Assembly (NCBI RefSeq): GCF_001700325.1
Contig: NZ_MATO01000031.1
Span: forward strand, 59,629 to 123,628
Origin: Caryophanon latum
GTDB lineage: Bacteria; Bacillota; Bacilli; Bacillales_A; Planococcaceae
Direction: 5' to 3'
Length of the DNA: 64,000 nt
Shown piece by piece: positions 1 through 7,794 of this stretch; positions within the stretch are counted from its first letter, which is position 1; each line of letters opens with the position of its first letter. A model generated the notes under the pieces. The model was given only the letters and a program-made list of their open reading frames with translations, did not search any database and was not told where the DNA came from. A program made the translations under genes and the position numbers.

Positions 1-45
1 TGATTTTGCCCAGTCTGCTTGGAAATCTTCAATTGTACGATACAT
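1..45 (-). CDS. Partial 5' end of a DinB-like protein gene
   Basis: Only the first 15 codons are in the window; the gene runs off the left edge on the minus strand. The peptide reads MYRTIEDFQADWAKS. This resembles the N-terminus of DinB/YfiT-type four-helix metal-binding proteins of Bacillales, which often begin MYRTIxDF. An AG-rich stretch (GGAAGTAGGG on the minus strand) lies about 7 nt before the ATG. With so few residues the family call is a guess from the first ten amino acids. Confidence 0.5.
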   Translation of the reverse strand, partial: MYRTIEDFQADWAKS

Positions 46-142
46 ATATAATCCCTACTTCCTATTTGTTTGATGAAATGCTCATCGTTCTTTTCATATT
101 GTACGCGAAAACGAAGTAAAAGCAACTTTTTTACAACGGACG

Positions 143-1366
143 TTACTGCTTCGATTTATTCGTATCGAGCGTTTCGATGTTGATAAATTTGAAATTGCCA
201 CCGTTATGCTTCGTCGTGTAGCGTTTTGAGCGCTCGTAATAATACGTGCCATCTTCATCTGAATAAAAATAAAACGTTTCGTATGTATATACGTAAAATG
301 AGTTCTCGTCAATCGGTACCATTTTCGTAATTTCGTTCGTACCAAATGTATATTCATAGCCAGGAATTGCATAATGTCCGTCAATGAACTTTTTGAACTC
401 ATTATAAAGTGCGTTGTTCGCAAAATACGATTGAATATACGATGGTTCGATGTAATATAACGCCGCTTCGTAATCTGAGCGATATTGATCGAAAAAGCCG
501 TGAATTTCATCAATGTTCGCGTACGAGTTCATCGTTAACGTCGGCTTTTGTTCCACTTGAGCGACAACGGTTTGTGTAACAGTCGGCGTTGCAGCAGCAG
601 TTTCAGTCGGCGCTTCTGCAAACGGTGCGACTGTAAATTGATTGTCTTTTTGCTGCTCTACGTAAATGATTTCTTCTTTGCTCTTTTCATTGCTTGTAAT
701 AGCTAGCTTATACTTTCCAGGAATGAATGGAACGGTAAACGATTCGTTGTTAGCAACCGTCAAAAATTGTTGACCGTCGACTGTTACAGACGTTTGCTTT
801 TCAGCGACAGTTAACGCTAGCTCTTTCGGTGAATATGCTAATTGTAGCCTTTTAATGATTCCAAAATCTGTTGTCACGGTCGCCAGCAAAATGCGTTCGC
901 CGTTTGCATCGGTAATTTCAAATGGCACATCATTCGTTTCGATTGCTGTTTGCAACGTCGGGTAAATCGTATCCCAGTATTTCATTGCACTATAAAACTC
1001 GTCTTTGCCGCCAACTGTCCCACTCGGAATGTTAAAGCTGTTGTAAAATTCAAGCTTGTTTTCAAGAACATAGTGCTCATTTACTTTTTGTAATGCTTTT
1101 GCAGGACTGAAAATGGTGGAAATCGCAAAGAAACTAACTGCGGCTAAGACGATGAGCGACATCGCAGCGATCGCAAGCCATGTTAACGGACGTTTATTAT
1201 TTTTTTCTGTACGAGAATGGATAACAGGCTCTTCTTCTTTTTGTAACGAAATTGTTGATCGGGGCGTTTTTACTGGAGAAGCGGTATTTTTCATATCGTT
1301 TCCACAGTTTGAGCAAAATAGGCTATTCATGCTTAATTCTTTTCCACACGATGTACAATATTTCAT
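143..1366 (-). CDS. TcaA/YvbJ-like zinc-ribbon membrane protein
   Basis: A 407-residue protein starting MKYCTSCGKEL, with GAAGGTG on the minus strand as ribosome site; the open frame extends further upstream but only through a repeat. Cys4, Cys7, Cys18 and Cys21 form a zinc ribbon. One membrane helix spans about residues 61-84, so most of the chain should lie outside the membrane. A middle beta-rich region is followed by a Thr/Ala-rich linker (about 245-270) and a C-terminal NTF2-like domain of about 110 residues. This layout matches the TcaA/YvbJ family, linked in staphylococci to glycopeptide response and wall-polymer processes. The exact role here is unknown. Confidence 0.75.
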   Translation of the reverse strand: MKYCTSCGKELSMNSLFCSNCGNDMKNTASPVKTPRSTISLQKEEEPVIHSRTEKNNKRPLTWLAIAAMSLIVLAAVSFFAISTIFSPAKALQKVNEHYVLENKLEFYNSFNIPSGTVGGKDEFYSAMKYWDTIYPTLQTAIETNDVPFEITDANGERILLATVTTDFGIIKRLQLAYSPKELALTVAEKQTSVTVDGQQFLTVANNESFTVPFIPGKYKLAITSNEKSKEEIIYVEQQKDNQFTVAPFAEAPTETAAATPTVTQTVVAQVEQKPTLTMNSYANIDEIHGFFDQYRSDYEAALYYIEPSYIQSYFANNALYNEFKKFIDGHYAIPGYEYTFGTNEITKMVPIDENSFYVYTYETFYFYSDEDGTYYYERSKRYTTKHNGGNFKFINIETLDTNKSKQ

Positions 1367-1470
1367 TCGTGCACCTTCTTTCATTTCAATATATAGACGA
1401 TGAATGTATGTGAATGGATTGCTAGTCGGCTCTTTATCGTGAGGAACTATAAGTAATACAAACTTAACGT

Positions 1471-1631
1471 TCATGAACGTAAACTGGGGTTGACGCATAC
1501 AGGTTGCTTGAGGAAAGTGATCAACGCCATTACATGAGTCATCACCTTCATGACAAATATCGTGTTCACCCCCGATTCCGCGGAAAGCCTGCCTCGACGT
1601 GAAAAGCAACCCCAAGTTATGGTGAAGAGCC
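1471..1631. repeat. Family A dispersed repeat (mosaic copy)
   Basis: The ends are imperfect inverted repeats: AACTGGGGTTGAC near 1481 and CAACCCCAAGTTATGGTGAA near 1608. The interior contains a segment of the family B repeat (TCATCACCTTCATGAC and following bases, near 1540) and the family A core GAAAGCCTGCCTCGACGTG. It is a mosaic non-coding element upstream of the YvbJ-like gene. Confidence 0.7.
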
Positions 1632-1727
1632 AAATTTAATAAATTCATACATATAATACCACGAAACGTAATTTGGTAATATGTTTTGTTTGAATTGTAG
1701 CGAGTGTGCAAAATTTTCATTCATCAA

Positions 1728-1756
1728 TTGACAATGATTATCATTCGCGTTATTCT
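1728..1756 (+). promoter_or_regulatory. Sigma-A promoter with a Fur box in the spacer
   Basis: TTGACA (1728-1733), a 17-bp spacer and TATTCT (1751-1756) form a good sigma-A promoter. The stretch TGACAATGATTATCATTCG (1729-1747) matches the classical Fur operator (GATAATGATTATCATTATC) at most positions and fills the spacer. Fur-Fe(II) bound here would block RNA polymerase, so the FmdE-like gene is predicted to be induced by iron limitation. Confidence 0.8.
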
Positions 1757-1799
1757 AGTGGAGGCAATAAAACATACATAAAGAAAGAGGCAACGAGAC

Positions 1800-2324
1800 A
1801 TGCAACCAATTCGTATTTACGATCATAACGATTTATTAGAAATTCACTTTGAGGACATCGTGAAATATCACGGCAAATTAGCATATATGGCAGTTGGCGC
1901 GGGTTATCGCGTCGTGCAAGCTGCGTTTGAGGCGCTGTACGGTGACGACATTCCAAACCGAAAAGACATTACAATTTTATCAGGTCATGGCGGCCCAGGT
2001 TTCCGTGACGTGTTTGAGTTTGTGACACGCGCTTTAACACGAGGCGTCTATACAGTTGACCCGACGTACCCAGTGGCGCAGTACGATCCACATCGCCCAA
2101 CAGGTTATGCGTACGTATTTACGCGCACGACAGATGGCAAAAAAGTTGAAGTATCATTAAAGGAAGATTACTTACCAGCTGTGTTTTACGATTATTTAAA
2201 AATCGGTCGCGAGCGTCAGTTAACGGAAGAGGAAGAAGTATTCTTTACACAGCTAAAAGAAGATATGTGCAACAAAGCATTAAATACACCGCTTGAGCAA
2301 TTAGTGAATGTGAAATTTTTATAA
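1800..2324 (+). CDS. FmdE-like domain protein, probably Fur-regulated
   Basis: A 174-residue soluble protein. Residues 22-110 follow the pattern of the FmdE domain (formylmethanofuran dehydrogenase subunit E family): the YHGKLAYMAVGAGYR stretch aligns with the family's HGHxCPGxxxGYR, and a Gly-rich SGHGGPGFRDVFEF stretch follows. The family's conserved cysteine is absent from the first motif, so metal binding would have to differ. The C-terminal 50 residues are acidic and helical. The ribosome site is AAAGAGG about 9 nt before the ATG. A Fur-box promoter lies just upstream and a terminator follows, so the gene is a single-gene unit. A link to iron or molybdenum handling is only an inference from the operator. 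Confidence 0.6.
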   Translation: MQPIRIYDHNDLLEIHFEDIVKYHGKLAYMAVGAGYRVVQAAFEALYGDDIPNRKDITILSGHGGPGFRDVFEFVTRALTRGVYTVDPTYPVAQYDPHRPTGYAYVFTRTTDGKKVEVSLKEDYLPAVFYDYLKIGRERQLTEEEEVFFTQLKEDMCNKALNTPLEQLVNVKFL

Positions 2325-2328
2325 TGTG

Positions 2329-2360
2329 AAAAAAGCCGATGCGTATGCATTGGCTTTTTT
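2329..2360. terminator. Bidirectional terminator
   Basis: The hairpin AAAAAAGCCGATGC / GCATTGGCTTTTTT with a GTAT loop sits between two convergent genes. A and T tracts on both sides let it serve both strands. Confidence 0.85.
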
Positions 2361-2364
2361 GCGT

Positions 2365-2766
2365 TTACGCTTGCTTTTTTTCGATGAAGAATGTGTTAAC
2401 CATAAATAAGAAAAACGCGATGAGTAAAATCGAGCCGCCGACGATGAATGCGACAAGCGTTACGACTTCTGGTAGTCCTGAATGGTCGACGTAATATAAG
2501 TACATGCCAAGCGTTAAGCCGATCGCCCCAATCATGCCGCATAAGCTATGGATTTTGACTAACATGATTTTTTTCATCGGTACGACATAATAAAAAATGC
2601 CCCACGCAAATGCAGAAAGCCAGCCGACAAGTAGTGCGTGCGCGTGAATCGGACGCAAGCTATACTCCATTTGTCCACTCATAATCGAGCCAATTAACGT
2701 GCCGATGAAGCCGAAAATCGCCGCAAAGCGCAGCAGCAGAACCGCCCATTTTCGTTGTTGTTGCAT
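2365..2766 (-). CDS. Small four-helix oxidase subunit I-like membrane protein
   Basis: A 133-residue protein starting MQQQRKWAV, chosen because AAGGAGGAATTCAT precedes this ATG. It has four hydrophobic helices (about 8-28, 44-63, 73-92, 100-122). The stretch RPIHAHALLVGWLSAFAWG and the following IFYYVVP resemble the helices of haem-copper oxidase subunit I and NorB that carry haem-ligand histidines. Proteins of this size with only those helices occur in other Bacillales and are usually annotated as cytochrome oxidase subunit I-like. It is too short to be a working oxidase on its own. It is convergent with the Fur-controlled gene and shares its terminator. Confidence 0.6.
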   Translation of the reverse strand: MQQQRKWAVLLLRFAAIFGFIGTLIGSIMSGQMEYSLRPIHAHALLVGWLSAFAWGIFYYVVPMKKIMLVKIHSLCGMIGAIGLTLGMYLYYVDHSGLPEVVTLVAFIVGGSILLIAFFLFMVNTFFIEKKQA

Positions 2767-3151
2767 ATGAATTCCTCCTTTTTCTTTCATCATAACACGG
2801 AAATATAAACTATATGACACGTACTCACGCATAGTTAAAAAAGCGAGCTTCACGTTATTAGGCACTTTGTACTTCATTGATCAGTTGAAAATATGTATTC
2901 TGAAGGATATTTATACAAAGCAGCTACAGTACGTTACATGCGGATTTTCATTTGAAGTATATAATTAATAAGGAAAATGTCTTTCTTTTTGATTAGTCAT
3001 AAGTAATTTTAGGCGTTTTTATTGTATGGAATATCATTTATTTATAAAATTCTAAAGAAAAACACTTTTCTGACATAGGTAAAAAGGCTAGAAAGTTTTT
3101 AGTTGTTAGTATAGAATGGGGGAACGTGATAAAAGCGAGAAGGAGAAAAGC
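2767..3151. other. Intergenic region, no gene seen
   Basis: This AT-rich stretch separates two divergently transcribed genes and presumably holds both promoters. I see no convincing conserved promoter, riboswitch or repeat. A weak sigma-D-like TAAA near 3053 lacks a good GCCGATAT partner. Confidence 0.4.
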
Positions 3152-4864
3152 ATGTATATTGTTAAAAATATGAAGGTTCGCAATAAGATTTTAATGCTTA
3201 TTGCAGTAAGTATTATTGTAGCAGCAAGCATTGCTACATTGTCATTTATACAGACGAATAAAATGACGAGCAACATTGAAGCGGTGTATGAGGAAAAGTT
3301 TATTCCGAACGACTGGCTAAGCAATGCGATCGCAGTCAATTTACGCATTAACAGTATTATTATTGAATTAATGATGACGACAGATGCGATGCATAAGCAG
3401 GAGTTGCATAGCGAAATTAATGAAGGCATCGACCAAGTGCTTTCGGATTTGGCGATGTATGGTGAAATGGAGTTAACAGCGGCTGAGCAGAAAGGGTTAG
3501 CGGACTTCTATGAGGCGGTCGATCGTTTAACGGCGAATCAAGAGGAAGTCATTAATTTAGCAGTGCTCGGTCATAATGAGCGTGCGTATGAGCTGTACCG
3601 AAACGTTGTAAAGGAGCCGCGCGAAGATTTAATTGCGGCATTGCAGGAGTTACGCGCATTTAAAGTTGATCAAACAGAAGCGATCGTTGCAGAAAGTGTA
3701 GCAGCAGGTAAGACGAACAACACGAACAACGTCATCATTAACGGTGTTGCGATTGCGATTTTAATATTTTTAGGGCTATTTATTGCGCGTATGGTAACGG
3801 TGCCACTACAGCAATTACGCGAGCAGTTATTGTTTGTCGAGCAAGGGAATTTTACAGTGCAAGGTACGTATGAATCAAAAGATGAAATCGGGCAGTTAAT
3901 GATGTCATTTAACAAAACGTTTGAGACGCTTCGTGACGTCGTGGCGAAAGTGAAGGTGTCATCTGAGCATGTCGACAACACGTCGCAGGAGCTTATGGCA
4001 AACGTCGAGCATTCAACGACAGCAGCGGATCATGTCGTTGCATCGATTCAAGAAATCGCAGCAGGATCAGAGCAAACGAGAGACCGTCTTGCGCAAAATG
4101 CAATTGTCATTGATCGCGTTGCAACAGGGTTCTCTACTATTCGCCATAACATTACAGAGGTGGAGCGTTTAGTTGCGACAGCATTGAACGAGGCGCGAGA
4201 AGGTTCAAGCATTGTTGATGAAAACGTCGAGCAAATGCAAAGTATTAAACAGTCGATTCAGCGTTCAAATAATGTCATTCAAACGTTATCGAACCAAGTC
4301 GGTGAAGTAGACGAAATTTTAAAAGTAATCGACGGCATTTCACAGCAAACGAACTTGCTTGCGTTAAACGCTGCAATCGAAGCAGCACGAGCAGGCGAGC
4401 ACGGAAAAGGCTTTGCGGTCGTAGCAGATGAAGTTCGTAAGCTAGCGGAGCAGTCGATTGGTGCAACGAAATCAGTCGCATCGATTTTATCAAACATTAA
4501 AGAAGATACAGCGCAATCGGTATCGATTATGAACGTCGTCTTAAACGAGGCGGAAAGTGGCTTAGTCGCAACCGATAATACGTCGAAAAAGTTCGATGAT
4601 ATTTTAACGAATACGTCGGAAGTGTCGCCAGTGTTACACGTCGCAAAAGCATCGATCGAGGAAATTGTGAGCGATTTCGATTCGTTTAAAGGAAGCGCGG
4701 ATACCATTTTACACGTATCGTTACGCAACGCACAAAATAGCGAAATGGTATCAGCCGCTTCTGAGCAGCAAGCCGCAACGCTTGAAGATATGACCGAATC
4801 AAGCCGCGTGCTCGCAAACGTCGCAACGGAATTAAACGACGTCGTGAAGAAGTTTACGATTTAA
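3152..4864 (+). CDS. Methyl-accepting chemotaxis protein (4HB sensor)
   Basis: A 570-residue transmembrane chemoreceptor. The ATG at 3152 follows AAGGAG by 6 nt and is preferred over an upstream in-frame start. Membrane helix 1 (about 11-32) is followed by an extracytoplasmic helical region of about 150 residues typical of four-helix-bundle MCP sensors, then membrane helix 2 (about 185-205). A HAMP domain (about 206-258) leads into the long signalling coiled coil. The conserved hairpin tip reads [19 protein letters not shown] followed by [16 protein letters not shown]. It should signal to CheA/CheW at the flagellar chemotaxis array; the ligand is unknown. The gene appears monocistronic. Confidence 0.92.
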   Translation: MYIVKNMKVRNKILMLIAVSIIVAASIATLSFIQTNKMTSNIEAVYEEKFIPNDWLSNAIAVNLRINSIIIELMMTTDAMHKQELHSEINEGIDQVLSDLAMYGEMELTAAEQKGLADFYEAVDRLTANQEEVINLAVLGHNERAYELYRNVVKEPREDLIAALQELRAFKVDQTEAIVAESVAAGKTNNTNNVIINGVAIAILIFLGLFIARMVTVPLQQLREQLLFVEQGNFTVQGTYESKDEIGQLMMSFNKTFETLRDVVAKVKVSSEHVDNTSQELMANVEHSTTAADHVVASIQEIAAGSEQTRDRLAQNAIVIDRVATGFSTIRHNITEVERLVATALNEAREGSSIVDENVEQMQSIKQSIQRSNNVIQTLSNQVGEVDEILKVIDGISQQTNLLALNAAIEAARAGEHGKGFAVVADEVRKLAEQSIGATKSVASILSNIKEDTAQSVSIMNVVLNEAESGLVATDNTSKKFDDILTNTSEVSPVLHVAKASIEEIVSDFDSFKGSADTILHVSLRNAQNSEMVSAASEQQAATLEDMTESSRVLANVATELNDVVKKFTI

Positions 4865-4929
4865 TAAAAACGTTAACTTGCTTGAGGTTCGTCGCAAAAG
4901 GAAACGTTCGCCATAGCTAATTGTTTTAA

Positions 4930-5048
4930 TATATATACAAGGTGATTGAAATTTAGAATGTGAACGAGGCAGCCACGCCCGCGGAAAGCCTGCCTCGATG
5001 TGGAGAGCCGACGAACAAAACGCTAAAATACATTCACCGTCTATATAC
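4930..5048. repeat. Family C dispersed repeat
   Basis: This element is bounded by ATATATACAAGGTGATTGAAA and TAAAATACATTCACCGTCTATATA, which are imperfect inverted ends. The inner part GCGGAAAGCCTGCCTCGATG is shared with family A. It follows the chemoreceptor gene. Confidence 0.65.
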
Positions 5049-5052
5049 AATG

Positions 5053-5096
5053 AAAAAAACGTGCTACGAGTGATGAACACTTGAGCGCGTTTTTTC
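5053..5096 (+). terminator. Rho-independent terminator
   Basis: A long hairpin: AAAAAACGTGCT, then CGAGTG, an ATGAA loop, CACTTG and AGCGCGTTTTTT, with few mismatches and a T-tract. It probably ends the chemoreceptor transcript after the repeat. Confidence 0.8.
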
Positions 5097-5283
5097 GTTG
5101 TAGGACGTATTGCGGATTTTGAACGTCGCTAGTTGCTCGCTACGTTATTTAGTTGGAGTTGGGCGCGGGGGGGGCGTATGTCATCAGTCTTATTTTCTGA
5201 AAAATGAGACAATTAGCTGTAATTTGCATCATTTTTCTTCTATGATAAAACGAACGACTATTTAAATAGGAAGGGGTTTTATT

Positions 5284-6423
5284 ATGTGGAGGAGAGTCGC
5301 AACATGTATAGCTGCTGCGTTGATGTTAACGGTGGCGACGACTGCAAGCGCTGCGAAGTTTACAGACGTTCCAGAGACGCATTCTTTGAACATTGAAATT
5401 GAATATTTAGCGAAGGAGGGCATTATTAGTGGCTATAGTGACGGTACATTTAAACCGAACGCGCCGATTGCGAAAAAGCATATTGCAAAAATGCTCGTCG
5501 GTGCGCTCGAGTTGCCAACGACGAATTTGAAACCGTTACCATATAGCGACGTACCGACGACGCATGCGTATTATAAAGAAATTGCGGCAGCGTACACAGC
5601 GGGCATTTTTGGCGATGCGGAAAATTTCCGACCAGAATCGAGCATTTCGCGTGCGTTTATGGCAAAAATGATTGCGAAAAGCTTTAATTTAAAGTCGATC
5701 GCCGCAAATGCTGTGACGTACAAAGACGTGCCGACGACGAATGAATTTTATTCGCCGATTCAGCTTGTGACGATGAACAATATCGCGCGTGGTTATGTTG
5801 GGGAAACGGTTCATAATGAGACGACGTATACGTTTGAGCCAAATCGACTGTTAACACGTGCGCATTTCTCGGCATTTTTAGCGCGTGCGATGTCGTTAAA
5901 AGCAGGCGATTATACACCAGACACACGTTATACGTATTTCTTTGAAGATTACGGCGATGGGGTGCGCACGTATTTAGAGCTTGTGAAAAATGATAGTGCA
6001 GGTGGAAACATTGAAACGACGTGGAACGTAGTCGATGCGGTGACGAGTGAGCAGTACGACACGATTCAATATACGACAGCGGACGGTAAATGGAGTGAAG
6101 GTATTCCTGAAACCGATTTAGGAACGTTTATCGACTATCCGTTTACGATCGGTTTAAAGTACGATGATTTAAAAAATGGTACGATACAAGGTAGGCAAGA
6201 AGTGATCGATACGAAGGCGACCGTTACGCTATTTGGTCAGCAATTTCACGATGTCATCGTCGTGCGCGATACGTTTATCGGCTATGAGGAAACGGATTAC
6301 GGTGATTTTGAAGAGGTCGGCTTGATGACGCGCTACATTTATATCGCAAAAGGTTACGGCATTATAGCGTATGAGCGAGACGGAACATTTTATCAATGGT
6401 TAAGCAGTCGTGAGCTACGTTAA
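5284..6423 (+). CDS. SLH-domain surface protein 1
   Basis: A 379-residue exported protein. The signal peptide ends near residue 23 (ATTASA-A). Three SLH domains follow (about 24-82, 85-145 and 148-208), each with the FTDVP/YSDVP/YKDVP opening and GxFKPNAPI- or FRPESSISR-type core. These bind pyruvylated secondary wall polymer and anchor proteins to the wall. The C-terminal 170 residues are beta-rich and I do not recognise them. The ribosome site is AGGAAGGGG. The gene downstream is a clear paralogue over the whole length, so this is a tandem duplication. The missing third segment of the usual surface protein (a large self-assembly region) argues for an accessory wall protein rather than the main S-layer subunit. 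Confidence 0.85.
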   Translation: MWRRVATCIAAALMLTVATTASAAKFTDVPETHSLNIEIEYLAKEGIISGYSDGTFKPNAPIAKKHIAKMLVGALELPTTNLKPLPYSDVPTTHAYYKEIAAAYTAGIFGDAENFRPESSISRAFMAKMIAKSFNLKSIAANAVTYKDVPTTNEFYSPIQLVTMNNIARGYVGETVHNETTYTFEPNRLLTRAHFSAFLARAMSLKAGDYTPDTRYTYFFEDYGDGVRTYLELVKNDSAGGNIETTWNVVDAVTSEQYDTIQYTTADGKWSEGIPETDLGTFIDYPFTIGLKYDDLKNGTIQGRQEVIDTKATVTLFGQQFHDVIVVRDTFIGYEETDYGDFEEVGLMTRYIYIAKGYGIIAYERDGTFYQWLSSRELR

Positions 6424-6456
6424 GTAGGAAAAAACGATGTTCGAAAGGGTGAATAC

Positions 6457-7572
6457 ATGATGCGCCGTATACTAGCTGTAGTAGCAGGAGCTGTTTTATT
6501 ATGTGTTAGTATGAAAGCAGAAGCTGCCGTTTTTAGTGATGTACCGGAAAGCCATTCACTTGCGCTAGAGATCGAATATTTAGCAGGAGCTGGCGTCATT
6601 TCAGGCTATACCGATGGGACGTTTAAGCCGAATGCGCCGATTGCGAAAAAGCATATTGCGAAAATGTTGACGCATGCGCTGCTCCTACCGACGACGGATT
6701 TAAAGCCGTTGCCGTACAAAGACGTGCCGATGACGCACCCGTATTATAAAGAAATTGCGGCGGTGTACACAGCGGGCATTTTCAGTGATGCCGAAAACTT
6801 CCGACCAGAATCGAGCATTTCGCGTGCGTTTATGGCGAAAATCATTTCGACGAGCTTTGAGCTAAAGTCGATTGCACAAAATGCGATGACGTATGTCGAT
6901 GTGCCGACGACGAGCGAGTTTTATCGTCCGATTCAGCTCGTGACGATGAACAACATTGCACAAGGGTATGAGCTAACAAATGGCTACGGACCGACGACGT
7001 TTGCGTTTGCGCCAAGCAATTTGTTAACGCGTGCACATTTCTCCGCATTTTTAGCGCGTGCGATGTCGCTATCAGCAGGAGATTACACACCGGATACACG
7101 CTATACGTACACGTTTGAACATGCGGACGGGCTAATTACACGTATGGAGTTTGACGAAACGCAGCAAATCGAAGGCGGCATAGGGACGTTTTGGAACATG
7201 TATGAGGAAAATCGTGATGGTTATGAAAGATGGTATATGTATTTTACACGCGCGGACATTTGGAGCTACGCCGAGCCGGAAATTTCAAACTTTTACGTGA
7301 CATATCCATTTACGGTCGGTTATAAGCGAGGTAATTCGCTCGATTATATGTATTACAACCATCGCCGCGACATTCTAGAAACGAAGGCAACGTATCGAAT
7401 TGGCGATATTACGTTTTATGACGTTGTCGTCGTGCGTGATCGTTATTGGGACGAGGCGCTCGTGACGATGACCGAGGAGACGACGTATATCGCGAAGCAT
7501 TACGGCGTTGTGGCGAAGGAAGTGAACGGGGAGTTCGTAACGTGGCTCGTGCGACGTGATTTGAAAAATTAA
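6457..7572 (+). CDS. SLH-domain surface protein 2 (tandem paralogue)
   Basis: A 371-residue paralogue of the preceding gene, 33 nt downstream and probably co-transcribed. It has a signal peptide to about residue 23 (MKAEA-A) and three SLH domains nearly identical in sequence to those of the first copy (for example NAPIAKKHIAKML and NFRPESSISRAFMAK in both). The C-terminal 165 residues have diverged far more, though both keep a TYIAKHYGVVA/IYIAKGYGIIA motif near the end. Conserved anchors and divergent distal domains suggest different surface partners. AAAGGG precedes the two adjacent ATG codons at 6457 and 6460; either may be used. Confidence 0.85.
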   Translation: MMRRILAVVAGAVLLCVSMKAEAAVFSDVPESHSLALEIEYLAGAGVISGYTDGTFKPNAPIAKKHIAKMLTHALLLPTTDLKPLPYKDVPMTHPYYKEIAAVYTAGIFSDAENFRPESSISRAFMAKIISTSFELKSIAQNAMTYVDVPTTSEFYRPIQLVTMNNIAQGYELTNGYGPTTFAFAPSNLLTRAHFSAFLARAMSLSAGDYTPDTRYTYTFEHADGLITRMEFDETQQIEGGIGTFWNMYEENRDGYERWYMYFTRADIWSYAEPEISNFYVTYPFTVGYKRGNSLDYMYYNHRRDILETKATYRIGDITFYDVVVVRDRYWDEALVTMTEETTYIAKHYGVVAKEVNGEFVTWLVRRDLKN

Positions 7573-7578
7573 ACACGT

Positions 7579-7612
7579 AAAAATGTCCTCTAATATATGG
7601 GGGCATTTTTTG
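7579..7612 (+). terminator. Rho-independent terminator
   Basis: The stem AAAAATGTCCTC / TGGGGGCATTTTTT contains G-T pairs and a T-tract just after the second SLH gene. Confidence 0.75.
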
Positions 7613-7661
7613 TTGTGACAAATTTGTTGCATAAGGTCTATTTATCCTATGTTTATTTTTC

Positions 7662-7690
7662 TTTACACCGACTAAAGGTTCATTCATACT
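7662..7690 (+). promoter_or_regulatory. Possible sigma-A promoter of the transglutaminase-like gene
   Basis: TTTACA (7662-7667), a 17-bp spacer and CATACT (7685-7690) lie about 105 bp before the start codon. The match is moderate and comes from position and spacing only. Confidence 0.4.
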
Positions 7691-7794
7691 AAAGAGCAGT
7701 ATCCTAATAGTTTGATTGAAAGGTTAAATTTGGTTTGTCGTGATAAATAAATCGAAACGACGAGAAAGAAAAAATAACATAGAGGTGTTTACGT

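Noticed and set aside
1471..1631. CRISPR array or insertion sequence
   Set aside because: The repeats are dispersed, not regularly spaced, and none encodes a transposase or lies near cas genes.
1367..1720. Upstream extension of the YvbJ-like reading frame to 1720
   Set aside because: It reads through a family A repeat, and the ATG at 1366 has a good ribosome site and starts exactly at the zinc ribbon.
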